From the NCBI GenBank assembly GCA_942493365.1, contig OW818697.1, positions 682,001-746,000 of the forward strand: DNA of 64,000 nt, given 5' to 3'. Below the pieces are notes generated by a model. The model was not told the DNA's origin. It did not search any database and saw only the letters and a program-made list of their open reading frames with translations. This stretch comes from UBA8949 sp942493365 (GTDB lineage Bacteria; Bacillota; Clostridia; Saccharofermentanales; UBA5734). The stretch's first letter is position 1, and every line of letters starts with the position of its first letter. Position numbers and translations under genes: made by a program. Shown here piece after piece: positions 56,219 through 64,000 of this stretch.

Positions 56219-56295
56219 GGCGCAGTAGTTCAGTTGGTTAGAATGCCAGCCTGTCACGCTGGAGGTCGAGGGTTCGAGCCCCTTCTGCGTCGCCA
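56219..56295 (+). tRNA. tRNA-Asp (GTC)
   Basis: Acceptor GGCGCAG/CTGCGTC with one G-T pair, anticodon stem CCAGC/GCTGG with GTC, encoded CCA. Confidence 0.97.
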
Positions 56296-56300
56296 ACCAT

Positions 56301-56376
56301 GCCCAGATAGCTCAGTCGGTAGAGCAGTGGACTGAAAATCCACGTGTCGCTGGTTCGATTCCGGCTCTGGGCACCA
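56301..56376 (+). tRNA. tRNA-Phe (GAA)
   Basis: Acceptor GCCCAGA/TCTGGGC, anticodon stem GTGGA/TCCAC with loop CTGAAAA, encoded CCA. Confidence 0.97.
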
Positions 56377-56378
56377 TG

Positions 56379-56412
56379 AAACCGCTGTGGCTCCAGGCCA
56401 AGGCGGTTTTTG
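56379..56412 (+). terminator. Terminator of the tRNA cluster
   Basis: AAACCGC/GCGGTTT stem with an inner GGC/GGCC helix, then TTTTTG. Confidence 0.85.
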
Positions 56413-56469
56413 TTTGTGCCTGAATTTCGAGAGTTAAGCCGAATTTACCGCCTTTTTACATAGTACGTG

Positions 56470-56499
56470 TTTACAAATCAGCTCTTCACGTGTTATAGT
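56470..56499 (+). promoter_or_regulatory. Promoter of the riboswitch-ATPase unit
   Basis: TTTACA (56470-56475), 18 nt, TATAGT (56494-56499), with TG one base upstream (extended -10). Confidence 0.65.
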
Positions 56500-56507
56500 G
56501 AAACTGC

Positions 56508-56634
56508 TTATTAGGGAGTAACTGCCGTAGCGAGTACGGAGACATAGTCAACAACATGGCCCAGGCGGCCTGGCTCTGTCAGTAAGTGTGAGACTTTTAA
56601 TGCATGCAGGGCATGGATTAAAGTCTATTTTTTT
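56508..56634 (+). promoter_or_regulatory. yybP-ykoY-type (Mn2+) riboswitch with terminator
   Basis: The leader holds the conserved pieces of the family: GGGAGTA, a local hairpin (TGCCGTAGCGAGTACGG), GTCAACAACATGGCC...GGCC, GCTCTGTCAGTAAGTG and GAGACTTT. The expression platform is a terminator: GACTTT-AAT-CATGC pairs with GCATG-ATT-AAAGTC (56592-56625), followed by a run of seven T. Family knowledge: Mn2+ binding prevents terminator formation and turns on Mn exporters or P-type ATPases. Called by eye. Confidence 0.78.
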
Positions 56635-56690
56635 ACCTTTTTTGACGAAAACGCCGCGCCAGCGGCCGAACCCTGGAGGAGGATAATAAC

Positions 56691-59408
56691 GTGACCAATG
56701 AAGCATACAAAGAAAGCCGCGAGGATGTTCTGGCAAGGCTGGAAACCAATGCGCAGCAAGGCCTGACCGCGGCAGAGGCGGCCAAACGTCTGGAGCAATT
56801 CGGTCCCAACAGCCTGCAGGAAAAGAAGCGCCAGTCTCTTTTTTCCAAGTTGCTCAATCAATTCAAAGACACAATGGTGATCATTCTTGTAGTTGCCAGT
56901 TTGGTATCAGGATTCCTCAACGAATGGATCGATGCGCTGGTTATTCTGGCGATTGTCATCATCAACGCTGTCCTCGGACTGATTCAGGAAGGACGAGCAG
57001 AAAAGGCTATTGAAGCGCTCAAAAAAATGACCTCGCCGCAAGCCAGAGTCATCCGTGAAGGCAAACAGCAGATTATCGAGGCCGCAAAACTGGTTCCAGG
57101 TGATCTGATGATTCTCGAGGCTGGCGATATTGTACCAGCCGATATCCGTTTATTGGAAAGTGTTGTCATGAAAGCCGACGAGGCATCATTGACCGGTGAA
57201 TCGGTACCGGTTGAAAAGGATGCTACTCAACTGTATTCGGCGGCAATGCAACTGGGCGATCAAAGTAATATGGTCTTTATGAGCACACCAATTACCAACG
57301 GTCGCGGCCGCGGCATTGTTGTCGCCACCGGCGGGCAAACCATCATCGGCACGATTGCCAATAAGCTGCAAAGCATCAAAGAAGAAGAGACACCCTTGCA
57401 ACGCAATTTAAATCAGCTGGGCAAATGGCTGGGCATTATCTGTGTTGCCATCTGTGCCATCGTGTTTATCGAAGGCATCATCATGGGCGGCACCTTCATA
57501 GATATGTTCATGACCGCAGTCAGCCTGGCTGTTGCGGCCATTCCCGAAGGTCTGCCGGCCGTTGTCACCATCGTACTGGCTCTAGGCATGAGACGGATGG
57601 CCGACCAAAACGCCATCGTTAAAAAACTCCTGGCGGTAGAGACACTCGGTTCAGTTGATGTCATCTGCTCGGATAAAACCGGCACCTTGACCCAGAACGA
57701 AATGATGGTTACCCGTCTGTACCTCCCCGGCCAGTTGATCGAGGTTGAGGGTCAGGGCTATCGCCCCGAAGGCCGCCTGATTGATACTGTCGATGGCCAA
57801 CCGGTCGTTGATGCCACGGTCGGCCGAATTGGATTCCTGCTAAAAATTGGCTCGCTTTGTAGCGATGCGCGTTTGGTTGAAAAAGATGACGGCGTTTACA
57901 GCATCATGGGCGATCCCACTGAAGGCGCTTTGATCGTGGCCGCCGCCAAGGCCGGCCTGCATCAGGCCGAATTGGAAAGGGCCTATGAGCGAACCGGTGA
58001 CCTGCCCTTTGACTCCGACCGCAAAATGATGTCCACCTACCATGCTGGTTTTGAACAAGCCAAACATGTTTCGCTGACCAAGGGTGCGCCCGATATTATC
58101 CTGGCCCGCTGCAAAAAGTGGTTGACCAACGATGGCCCTGAGGAATTGTCCGATGCCATGCGCGAGAGAATTCTCGAAGCCAATCATGAACTGGCCTCTT
58201 CGGCGCTGCGCGTGCTGGCCTTCGCCTGTAAATTTCACAACACAGACGTTGTAGACGCGGAGCAGGACCTGGTCTTCGTCGGTTTGATGGGCATGATTGA
58301 CCCGGCGCGACCGGAGGCCCGCGACGCCGTGACCTTATGCACCCAGGCCGGCATTCGAGCCGTCATGATCACGGGCGACTATCGCGACACGGCTGTGGCC
58401 ATCGCGCAGGATCTTGGCCTGATGAAACCGGGTGACGGCGTTCTGACAGGTACCGAACTGGATCAGCTTTCGGACGAAGAACTGCTGCTGGCGGTTGAAA
58501 AAACGTCGGTCTATGCCCGCGTTTCGCCTGACCACAAGGTGCGCATTGTCACGGCCTTGCGTCAAAATGGCCACATTGCCTCGATGACCGGCGACGGCGT
58601 CAACGATGCAATGGCCTTGAAAAGCGCCGATATCGGTGTGGCCATGGGCATTACCGGAACCGATGTCGCCAAGGGCACGGCCAACATGATCCTCACCGAC
58701 GACAATTTTGCGACAATTGTCGCCGCTGTCAAGGAAGGCAGAATTCTATACAACAATATTCGTAAATTTGTCAGCTTCTTGCTGTCCTGCAACGTCGCCG
58801 AAATCCTGATCGTCTTTCTGACGACGCTGATTCTCGGCGTGGAATATATACCATTGCTGCCCATTCAGTTGCTCTGGCTCAATCTTGTCACCGACAGCTT
58901 TCCGGCGTTGGCCCTGGGACAGGAAAAAGGTGAGCCCAACATCATGTTGCAAAAACCGCGCAAAAAGAATGAACCGATTCTCAACGGTTTGATGATCAGA
59001 ACAATTATCATCCAGAGCATAGCCAAGTTTGGCGCGACCTTTGGGGCATTCATGATCGGCTTGTCATTGTTTCCGCCACATAGCGCTGAAGCAATATCGG
59101 TTGCACGTACGTTTGCCTTCGCGACGTTAATTCTTTCTGAACTCTTTCGGGCGTACGGTGCCCGGTCAGAAACGACGCCGGTTTTCAAACTGGGGCTGTT
59201 TACCAATCGGACGCTGAACAAAGCAGTTGCTTTGTCGTTGGTCTTGCTGGTCGCTGTTATTTATACGCCTTTCCTCAACACCATCTTTTCGACGACGGCA
59301 TTGAATCTGGATAACTGGCTGATTATCGTGGCTTTATCCATCATCCCGTTCCTGACCTCAGAAATCGACAAGACACTCTTCCTGTCTCGCCGCTCAAAAC
59401 GGGCTTGA
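56691..59408 (+). CDS. P2A-type cation-transporting ATPase (Ca2+/Mn2+)
   Basis: 905 aa, about ten membrane segments. Actuator TGES, phosphorylation site CSDKTGTLTQNEM, hinge TGDGVND. Ion-site residues match SERCA-type pumps: VAAIPEGLPAVV in M4, SCNVAEIL in M5, WLNLVTDSFPALAL in M6. The pump should export Ca2+ and/or Mn2+. The upstream Mn-type leader favours Mn2+, as for the lactococcal YoaB pump. Start GTG 56691 follows GGAGGAGG. Confidence 0.94.
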   Translation: MTNEAYKESREDVLARLETNAQQGLTAAEAAKRLEQFGPNSLQEKKRQSLFSKLLNQFKDTMVIILVVASLVSGFLNEWIDALVILAIVIINAVLGLIQEGRAEKAIEALKKMTSPQARVIREGKQQIIEAAKLVPGDLMILEAGDIVPADIRLLESVVMKADEASLTGESVPVEKDATQLYSAAMQLGDQSNMVFMSTPITNGRGRGIVVATGGQTIIGTIANKLQSIKEEETPLQRNLNQLGKWLGIICVAICAIVFIEGIIMGGTFIDMFMTAVSLAVAAIPEGLPAVVTIVLALGMRRMADQNAIVKKLLAVETLGSVDVICSDKTGTLTQNEMMVTRLYLPGQLIEVEGQGYRPEGRLIDTVDGQPVVDATVGRIGFLLKIGSLCSDARLVEKDDGVYSIMGDPTEGALIVAAAKAGLHQAELERAYERTGDLPFDSDRKMMSTYHAGFEQAKHVSLTKGAPDIILARCKKWLTNDGPEELSDAMRERILEANHELASSALRVLAFACKFHNTDVVDAEQDLVFVGLMGMIDPARPEARDAVTLCTQAGIRAVMITGDYRDTAVAIAQDLGLMKPGDGVLTGTELDQLSDEELLLAVEKTSVYARVSPDHKVRIVTALRQNGHIASMTGDGVNDAMALKSADIGVAMGITGTDVAKGTANMILTDDNFATIVAAVKEGRILYNNIRKFVSFLLSCNVAEILIVFLTTLILGVEYIPLLPIQLLWLNLVTDSFPALALGQEKGEPNIMLQKPRKKNEPILNGLMIRTIIIQSIAKFGATFGAFMIGLSLFPPHSAEAISVARTFAFATLILSELFRAYGARSETTPVFKLGLFTNRTLNKAVALSLVLLVAVIYTPFLNTIFSTTALNLDNWLIIVALSIIPFLTSEIDKTLFLSRRSKRA

Positions 59409-59433
59409 CACAAGGGGTCTGATGCGATAAAAT
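59405..59433 (+). promoter_or_regulatory. secG promoter
   Basis: TTGACA (59405-59410), 17 nt, TAAAAT (59428-59433). The -35 overlaps the ATPase stop codon. Confidence 0.75.
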
Positions 59434-59506
59434 TTGCTGTGCTGTACGGAATTTCCCGCCAGCCGCGATTGTCCCTCGTGGACGCGTGAATACCTGGAGG
59501 TGTCCT

Positions 59507-59746
59507 ATGGATGTACCCGCCATCATAATTGCTGTCATTGACATTCTGGTCTGCATTGTGCTGATCTTGCTCGTTATATTTCAGGAAGGCAATTCCAAAG
59601 GCCTGGGTGTTATTGGTGGCGGTGCTGAGACGTTCTTTGGCAAATCCAAAGGCCGCGGCATTGATGCCAAGCTCAAAAAATTCACAACCTACACAGCTAT
59701 CTGCTGTGCCGCTTTGACCATTGTCGTTTATCTCATGACCCGCTAA
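59507..59746 (+). CDS. secG: Preprotein translocase subunit SecG
   Basis: 79 aa. Two membrane segments (residues 4-25 and 57-77) joined by the typical cytosolic loop FQEGNSKGLGVIGGGAETFFGKSKGRG. Supports SecYE-dependent export. GGAGGTG precedes ATG 59507. Followed by rnr as in Bacillus. Confidence 0.95.
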   Translation: MDVPAIIIAVIDILVCIVLILLVIFQEGNSKGLGVIGGGAETFFGKSKGRGIDAKLKKFTTYTAICCAALTIVVYLMTR

Positions 59747-59772
59747 GAAACCCGCGGTATCGATCAACAAAC

Positions 59773-59808
59773 GAAAGAGGCATCCGCGTGATGCCTCTTT
59801 TCTTTTTT
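59773..59808 (+). terminator. Terminator between secG and rnr
   Basis: AAAGAGGCATC/GATGCCTCTTTT stem with CGCGT loop and T-rich tail. It overlaps the region just before the rnr SD, so rnr may depend on read-through. Confidence 0.88.
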
Positions 59809-59820
59809 CAGGAGGACAAC

Positions 59821-61698
59821 ATGACCGAAACTTTTGTGGGCATTCTTCATCAGGAAGATCGCAACGGCCGCGTCGTGCTGGATCGGCCTGATCCGCGTTT
59901 CGGCCGCGAGATTGTGATTGCCGCCCGCGACTTAAACGGCGCGCCGACCGGCATGCGTGTCGTCTGCTCGGTGACCGGCCTCGATGCCTTGTCAGCGGGG
60001 CAATTGCCACGCGGTCGCATCATCGAGGTGCTGGGCGACCCGTCGCGGCCGGATGTGGCCATCCTGTCCATTCTGCGCGATCACGGCTTGTCGGAGCAAT
60101 TCCCGCAGCCCGTGCTCGATCAGGCTGCCACCTACGGCACCGACCCCGAGACTGAGGGGATCGCCGCTGAGCTTGCCCGCGGCCGGCGCGACCTGCGCAG
60201 CCAGCGCCTGATCACCATCGACGGCGAGGATGCCCGCGATCTGGACGATGCCGTCAACGTCGAAGCGCTGCCGGATGGGCGATTTCGCCTCGGCGTCCAT
60301 ATCGCCGACGTTTCGCATTATGTCATTGAAGGCAGCCCGCTGGATCGTGAGGCACAACGCCGCGGCACCAGTGTCTACCTGGCCGACCGGGTCATCCCGA
60401 TGCTGCCGCCCCGCCTGTCCAACGGCATCTGCAGCCTCAACCCGGACCGTGACCGTCTAACGCTGAGCGCGGTCATGATCATCGATCCCCAAGGCACAAT
60501 TGAAGCCGGAGAAGTTTTCGAATCAGTCATTCGCAGCCAGGCCCGCGCGACATACACCGAGGTGCGTCAAGCCTTGGAAACACAGACGGTGCCGCCGGAC
60601 CGCAGCCCCGAATTTCTCGACGACCTGCGCCTGATGCAGCGCCTGGCATCGATTCTGGGGCATAATCGGGCGAATCGCGGCTCGATCGAATTTGAGTTTC
60701 CGGAAACCCATGTCGTGCTGGACGACGAAGGCAAACCGCTGGCGGTCGAGGCCTATCCGATCAGCTTTGCCAACAGCATCATCGAAGAATTCATGATTGC
60801 GGCCAACGAATTTATCGCCTGCAAGTTCTACCAACTCAAGCTGCCCTTCCTCTATCGCGTTCATGAATTGCCCGACCCGGACAAACTGCGCCGCTTCCTG
60901 CGTCTGGCCGGCATCCTCGGTGTCAAGGTTCGCCTGCACGGCGCACCGACGCCGGCCCAGCTGGCGCAGGTGCTGGCCCAGGTCAAAGAAGAGCCCTTCG
61001 GCATCACGCTGGCCGAACTGCTGCTGCGGTCTCTGGCCAAAGCGCGTTATTCGGCAGTCAATCTGGGGCACTTTGGACTGGCATCTGAATTCTACTGCCA
61101 TTTTACCTCGCCGATCCGCCGCTACCCTGATCTCTTCATCCATCGCGTGATCAAGGCCAGTCTTCAGGGCGACGTGCCCATCAAGCGCTGGCTGGCGGCG
61201 GCGCCGGTCGTAGCCGAACACAGCTCGGATATGGAGCGGGAAGCCATGCAGGCCGAGCGCGATTCGGTCGCCCAAAAGGCGGCTGAATACATGGTCGACC
61301 ATCTGGGGGAAACCTTTGCGGGCGTTATCTCAGGATTTAGCTCGGCCGGTCTCTATGTCCGGCTGGACAGCACCATCGAGGGCATGGTGCCCTATCGCAC
61401 CATGCCGGGGTATCTGGTCTATGACGAAGAGCGCATGCAAGCTGCTGACAGCGCCAACCGGCGTACCTACAATCTCGGCGATGCGGTCCAGGTGCAGGTC
61501 GCCCGAGCCGATACGATCCTGCGCCGCATTGATTTTGAGTTGAAAACCTGGCGCGATCAGCCACTCGAGCAAGCAGTGGCCGCAGGGCCAAGGCCGGGCA
61601 AACCCAAGGGTGTCAATTGGCAGCAGGACATACAAAAAGGCCGCGTCAAAAAGACGACGGCCCGTGGTCGGAAGCCTTCCCGCAAGAAAAAGAAGTGA
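59821..61698 (+). CDS. rnr: Ribonuclease R-family 3'-5' exoribonuclease
   Basis: 625 aa, shorter than usual RNase R because the N-terminal helix-turn-helix is missing. Cold-shock-like segment (GILHQEDRNGRVVLDRPD), RNB catalytic domain with TIDGEDARDLDDAVN, SFTSPIRRYPDLFIHR-type segment (HFTSPIRRYPD) and an S1 domain (FAGVISGFSSAGLYVRLD). The Lys/Arg-rich tail ends in RKKKK. GGAGGA precedes ATG 59821. Degrades structured RNA. Confidence 0.95.
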   Translation: MTETFVGILHQEDRNGRVVLDRPDPRFGREIVIAARDLNGAPTGMRVVCSVTGLDALSAGQLPRGRIIEVLGDPSRPDVAILSILRDHGLSEQFPQPVLDQAATYGTDPETEGIAAELARGRRDLRSQRLITIDGEDARDLDDAVNVEALPDGRFRLGVHIADVSHYVIEGSPLDREAQRRGTSVYLADRVIPMLPPRLSNGICSLNPDRDRLTLSAVMIIDPQGTIEAGEVFESVIRSQARATYTEVRQALETQTVPPDRSPEFLDDLRLMQRLASILGHNRANRGSIEFEFPETHVVLDDEGKPLAVEAYPISFANSIIEEFMIAANEFIACKFYQLKLPFLYRVHELPDPDKLRRFLRLAGILGVKVRLHGAPTPAQLAQVLAQVKEEPFGITLAELLLRSLAKARYSAVNLGHFGLASEFYCHFTSPIRRYPDLFIHRVIKASLQGDVPIKRWLAAAPVVAEHSSDMEREAMQAERDSVAQKAAEYMVDHLGETFAGVISGFSSAGLYVRLDSTIEGMVPYRTMPGYLVYDEERMQAADSANRRTYNLGDAVQVQVARADTILRRIDFELKTWRDQPLEQAVAAGPRPGKPKGVNWQQDIQKGRVKKTTARGRKPSRKKKK

Positions 61699-61702
61699 TC
61701 TG

Positions 61703-61927
61703 TCAGATGATGAAGACTTTCAATTTCTCGCGCAAGTCGCCGCCTTCGCCATGAATTTCCACATCGATCGGCTGGGTCAGATCCAAACTGAAAATGCCCA
61801 TGATCGATTTGGCGTCGACAATGTAGCGACCGGCAGCCAGATCGACATCATAGGGGAATTCATTGACGATCCGGACAAAATCCTTGACATCATTAATGGA
61901 TTTCAGCAGCACCGTAAACTTGATCAT
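61703..61927 (-). CDS. HPr-family protein lacking the active-site histidine
   Basis: 74 aa. The HPr fold is recognisable from VDAKSIMGIFSLDLTQPIDVEIHG (the Ser46 region, SIMGIFSL). The usual GLHARPA phosphorylation loop is replaced by LKSINDVKDFVRI, so there is no His15. It cannot pass phosphate in the PTS; a regulatory role like Crh is an inference. Convergent with rnr (4 nt) and divergent from mtaB. Confidence 0.85.
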   Translation of the reverse strand: MIKFTVLLKSINDVKDFVRIVNEFPYDVDLAAGRYIVDAKSIMGIFSLDLTQPIDVEIHGEGGDLREKLKVFII

Positions 61928-61956
61928 GTTTGATTACCTCGTAGACTTTCTTCTCC

Positions 61957-61985
61957 TTGAATTGTGCAATATTTGCCGATAGAAT
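61957..61985 (+). promoter_or_regulatory. mtaB promoter
   Basis: TTGAAT (61957-61962), 17 nt, TAGAAT (61980-61985). Confidence 0.6.
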
Positions 61986-62032
61986 GTCAACAGGCAACAG
62001 CAAAAACCCGCAGATTATATGAGGAACGACCG

Positions 62033-63343
62033 ATGAACACCCTGCGAGCGGCTTTTCACACCTTGGGCTGCAAAACCAATCATTATGAAACCGACGCCAT
62101 CTGCCAGCAGTTTTGCCAGGCAGGCTTTGCAGTTGTGCCGTTCAACAGCTTCGCGGACGTCTATCTGGTCAATACCTGCACAGTGACCGGTGAAGCGGGA
62201 CGCAAGTCGATGCAGATGCTGCGACGGGCGCGCAAGGTCAACCCCCAGGCCGTCGTCGTGGCGCTGGGCTGCCATGCCGAGCTGACCGATGGTCTGGCCG
62301 GCGCCGACATCGTCATCGGCACGACCGGCAAAAAGCAGGCTCTACAACAGGTCTGCCGCGAACTGGAACGGCGTGGCGCAGCGCCACCCTTGGCGGTGGC
62401 AGTAGCCGATGACGCGGCAAGCAAACCCGGTGACTTTGAGGAATTCGGACCCGTCGATCATCAATCGGAAACGCGGGCCTATGTCAAAATCGAAGACGGC
62501 TGCGACAATTTTTGCGCCTACTGCGCCATCCCCCTGGCCCGCGGTCACGTCCGCAGCCGTGACGCGTCGGCGGTGCTGGCCGAAGCTGCCGCGCTGGCAG
62601 CGGCTGGTTATCGGGAGATCGTGCTGACCGGCATCCACATCTGTTCATACGGTGCCGACCGCGGCCTGCCCAGTCACGCCGTCATGGCGCTGGCGAACGA
62701 AATGGCCGCCATTGACGGCATTGAGCGCATCCGCCTGGGGTCGCTGGAACCCCAATCGGTCACGCCGGCATTTCTCGCCGCCTCCCGCGCCAACCCCAAG
62801 GTGCTGCCGCATTTCCATCTCTCGCTGCAGAGCGGCAGCGACAGCGTGCTGGCGCGCATGAACCGCCGCTACACCACCCAGCAATACCGTGAGGTCGTCG
62901 CCCGTCTGCGCGACACCTACGACCATCCCGGCCTGACCACCGATGTCATCGTCGGCTTTCCCGGCGAAACGGCAGCCGAACACGAAGCCAGCCTGGCCTT
63001 TTGCCGCGAAATCGGCTTTTCACGTCTTCATATCTTCCGCTTCTCACGCCGCGAAGGCACGGTCGCGGCTGACCTGCCCGGGCAGATCGACCCGCTGACA
63101 GCGGCCAGTCGCAGCCAGGTAATGATCGAGCTGGCGGACGAATTGGCCTTGAATTTTCATCAGTTTCAGGTCGGCCGTCCGCAGGCCATCCTGCTGGAGC
63201 GCCTGCGCCCCGACGGCTTGTTTGAAGGCTACTCACCGGAATACGTGCCAATCCGCACGCCGGCACAACCGGGCAGGGCCGAGGGACAGATCATCACCCT
63301 GACCGGGGTTGAGGCGACACACGAAATTTTGTTGTGTCGATAA
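62033..63343 (+). CDS. mtaB: tRNA t6A37 methylthiotransferase
   Basis: 436 aa radical-SAM enzyme that adds a methylthio group to t6A37 (ms2t6A). N-terminal UPF0004 domain (LGCKTNHYETD, VNTCTVTGEA, ALGCHAE: three cluster cysteines), radical-SAM CDNFCAYCAIPLARG and a C-terminal TRAM-like domain (ILLERLRPDGLFEGYSPEYV). The GCKTNHYET form is typical of MtaB rather than MiaB. GAGGAA lies before ATG 62033. Confidence 0.93.
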   Translation: MNTLRAAFHTLGCKTNHYETDAICQQFCQAGFAVVPFNSFADVYLVNTCTVTGEAGRKSMQMLRRARKVNPQAVVVALGCHAELTDGLAGADIVIGTTGKKQALQQVCRELERRGAAPPLAVAVADDAASKPGDFEEFGPVDHQSETRAYVKIEDGCDNFCAYCAIPLARGHVRSRDASAVLAEAAALAAAGYREIVLTGIHICSYGADRGLPSHAVMALANEMAAIDGIERIRLGSLEPQSVTPAFLAASRANPKVLPHFHLSLQSGSDSVLARMNRRYTTQQYREVVARLRDTYDHPGLTTDVIVGFPGETAAEHEASLAFCREIGFSRLHIFRFSRREGTVAADLPGQIDPLTAASRSQVMIELADELALNFHQFQVGRPQAILLERLRPDGLFEGYSPEYVPIRTPAQPGRAEGQIITLTGVEATHEILLCR

Positions 63344-63409
63344 TGCAAAAGCCTGGGGTTCGTGATATGATTAAATATACAGCAGGCTGATTTGGGAGGT
63401 GTTCAAAAC

Positions 63410-63661
63410 ATGATTGACAATGAGACAGCACGGTTCGAGATGGGCGCTGACAATAGCCGCGAAGCTCGGGAAATCATGCAGGAGGTTCTGGCCGCCCTGC
63501 GCGAGAAAGGCTATAACCCCGTCAACCAGTTGGTCGGCTACTTTCTGTCCGGCGATCCGACGTATATTACCAACCACAACGGTGCCCGCGCCGTCATCCG
63601 CCGGATGGAGCGCGACGAACTTCTGGAGAATATTATCAAAGAATACATCGCTGGTATCTGA
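63410..63661 (+). CDS. ireB: IreB family (UPF0297) protein
   Basis: 83 aa. Family core EVLAALREKGYNPVNQLVGYFLSGDPTYITNHNGAR (seen in part) and RRMERDELLENIIKEY. In Enterococcus, IreB is phosphorylated by the kinase IreK and controls cephalosporin resistance. GGGAGGTG precedes ATG 63410. An extended -10 (TG-A-TATGAT, 63363-63371) may be its promoter. Confidence 0.95.
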   Translation: MIDNETARFEMGADNSREAREIMQEVLAALREKGYNPVNQLVGYFLSGDPTYITNHNGARAVIRRMERDELLENIIKEYIAGI

Positions 63662-63672
63662 TTCTGGACGGC

Positions 63673-64000
63673 ATGCAGCAACGCACGCTGGGTCGCTCTG
63701 GCCTGGCGGTTTCCCGCCTTTGCTTTGGCACGTTGACCCTGAGCCCCTCGCAGGCCGGTTTTTCGGCTGAAGAAGGCGGGGAGCTTTTGGCGTATGCCTG
63801 GCAGCGCGGCATCACCTTCTGGGATACCGCGGAAATTTACGACACCTATCCGCACATTCATGAGGCTCTGAAAAAAATGAACCAACCGCCGGTCATCTGC
63901 ACCAAGACCTATGCCTGGGACAGAGCATCGGCATCGGCCAGCCTCGAGAAGGCCCGGCGGGCGATGGACCTGGATGTGATTGATATCGTGCTGCTCCACG
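63673..64000 (+). CDS. Aldo/keto reductase (partial, runs off the right edge)
   Basis: Visible 109 residues: RTLGRSGLAVSRLCFGTL, then FWDTAEIYDTYPHIHEAL (catalytic Asp and Tyr) and VICTKTYAWD (Lys), the start of the NADPH-dependent TIM barrel. ATG 63673 is 11 nt after ireB with no strong SD. Substrate unknown. Confidence 0.88.
   Translation, partial: MQQRTLGRSGLAVSRLCFGTLTLSPSQAGFSAEEGGELLAYAWQRGITFWDTAEIYDTYPHIHEALKKMNQPPVICTKTYAWDRASASASLEKARRAMDLDVIDIVLLH

Overview
The gene content and order point to a Gram-positive bacterium of the Bacillota, most likely a Clostridia-class anaerobe with a fairly high G+C genome. Two stretches follow the Bacillus order closely: cysE-cysS-mrnC-rlmB-sigH, and an Orn/Lys/Arg decarboxylase-tmk-darA-holB-ricT-trmN6-rsmI-metG-tatD block. 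Other typical markers are an S-box leader on metK, IreB, MtaB, a YesM/YesN-type two-component pair, a YtrA-type GntR repressor with its ABC transporter, and mostly good Shine-Dalgarno (SD) sites. The taxon is inferred from gene content only.

Layout. 1-2.0 kb (minus): the end of a Tad/Flp-type secretion locus, with CpaF and a CpaE-like protein. 2.1-13.8 kb: SAM riboswitch-metK-recD2-comF, a probable 6S RNA, the cysE-to-sigH block with a repeat-extended RlmB, a tyrosine phosphatase, a UPF0178 protein and a double-CDGSH protein, then tRNA-Arg. 14-24 kb: a lipoprotein, then a YesN/YesM plus YtfQRT/YjfF-like sugar ABC operon in which several genes carry frameshifts or a stop codon. 24-30 kb: a parvulin lipoprotein, a tail-anchored protein, a GntR/ABC module and a prepilin peptidase. 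30.3-31.1 kb: an AT-rich MNT/HEPN pair whose HEPN gene has an in-frame stop. 31-34.7 kb: tig-clpP-clpX. 34.7-40.7 kb: a compact Tad-like pilus operon that starts with a kinase-CpaE fusion. 40.8-44.1 kb: an AraC regulator and folE-folP-folB-folK. 44.2-54.3 kb: a disordered basic protein and the replication/translation block. 54.5-56.0 kb: a broken IS110-family element with a candidate bridge RNA. 56.1-64 kb: three tRNAs, a yybP-ykoY-like Mn riboswitch with a P2A cation ATPase, secG, rnr, an HPr-like protein, mtaB, ireB and the start of an aldo/keto reductase.

How the parts may work together. The two Tad-type loci and the prepilin peptidase could build a Flp-like pilus; the second locus has its own pilin with a G|FGLNE processing site. 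Its kinase-MinD fusion suggests that assembly or polar placement is tied to a kinase-like sensor. The folate genes are translationally coupled by 4-8 nt overlaps. Two metabolite leaders (SAM, probable Mn2+) control metK and the cation pump.

The most notable signal is the IS110 left end. Two hairpins follow an extended -10, and the first hairpin loop contains sequences that match the left flank of the insertion and are complementary to the right flank, as expected for the target guides of a bridge RNA. Positions of short motifs and frameshifts were worked out by eye.
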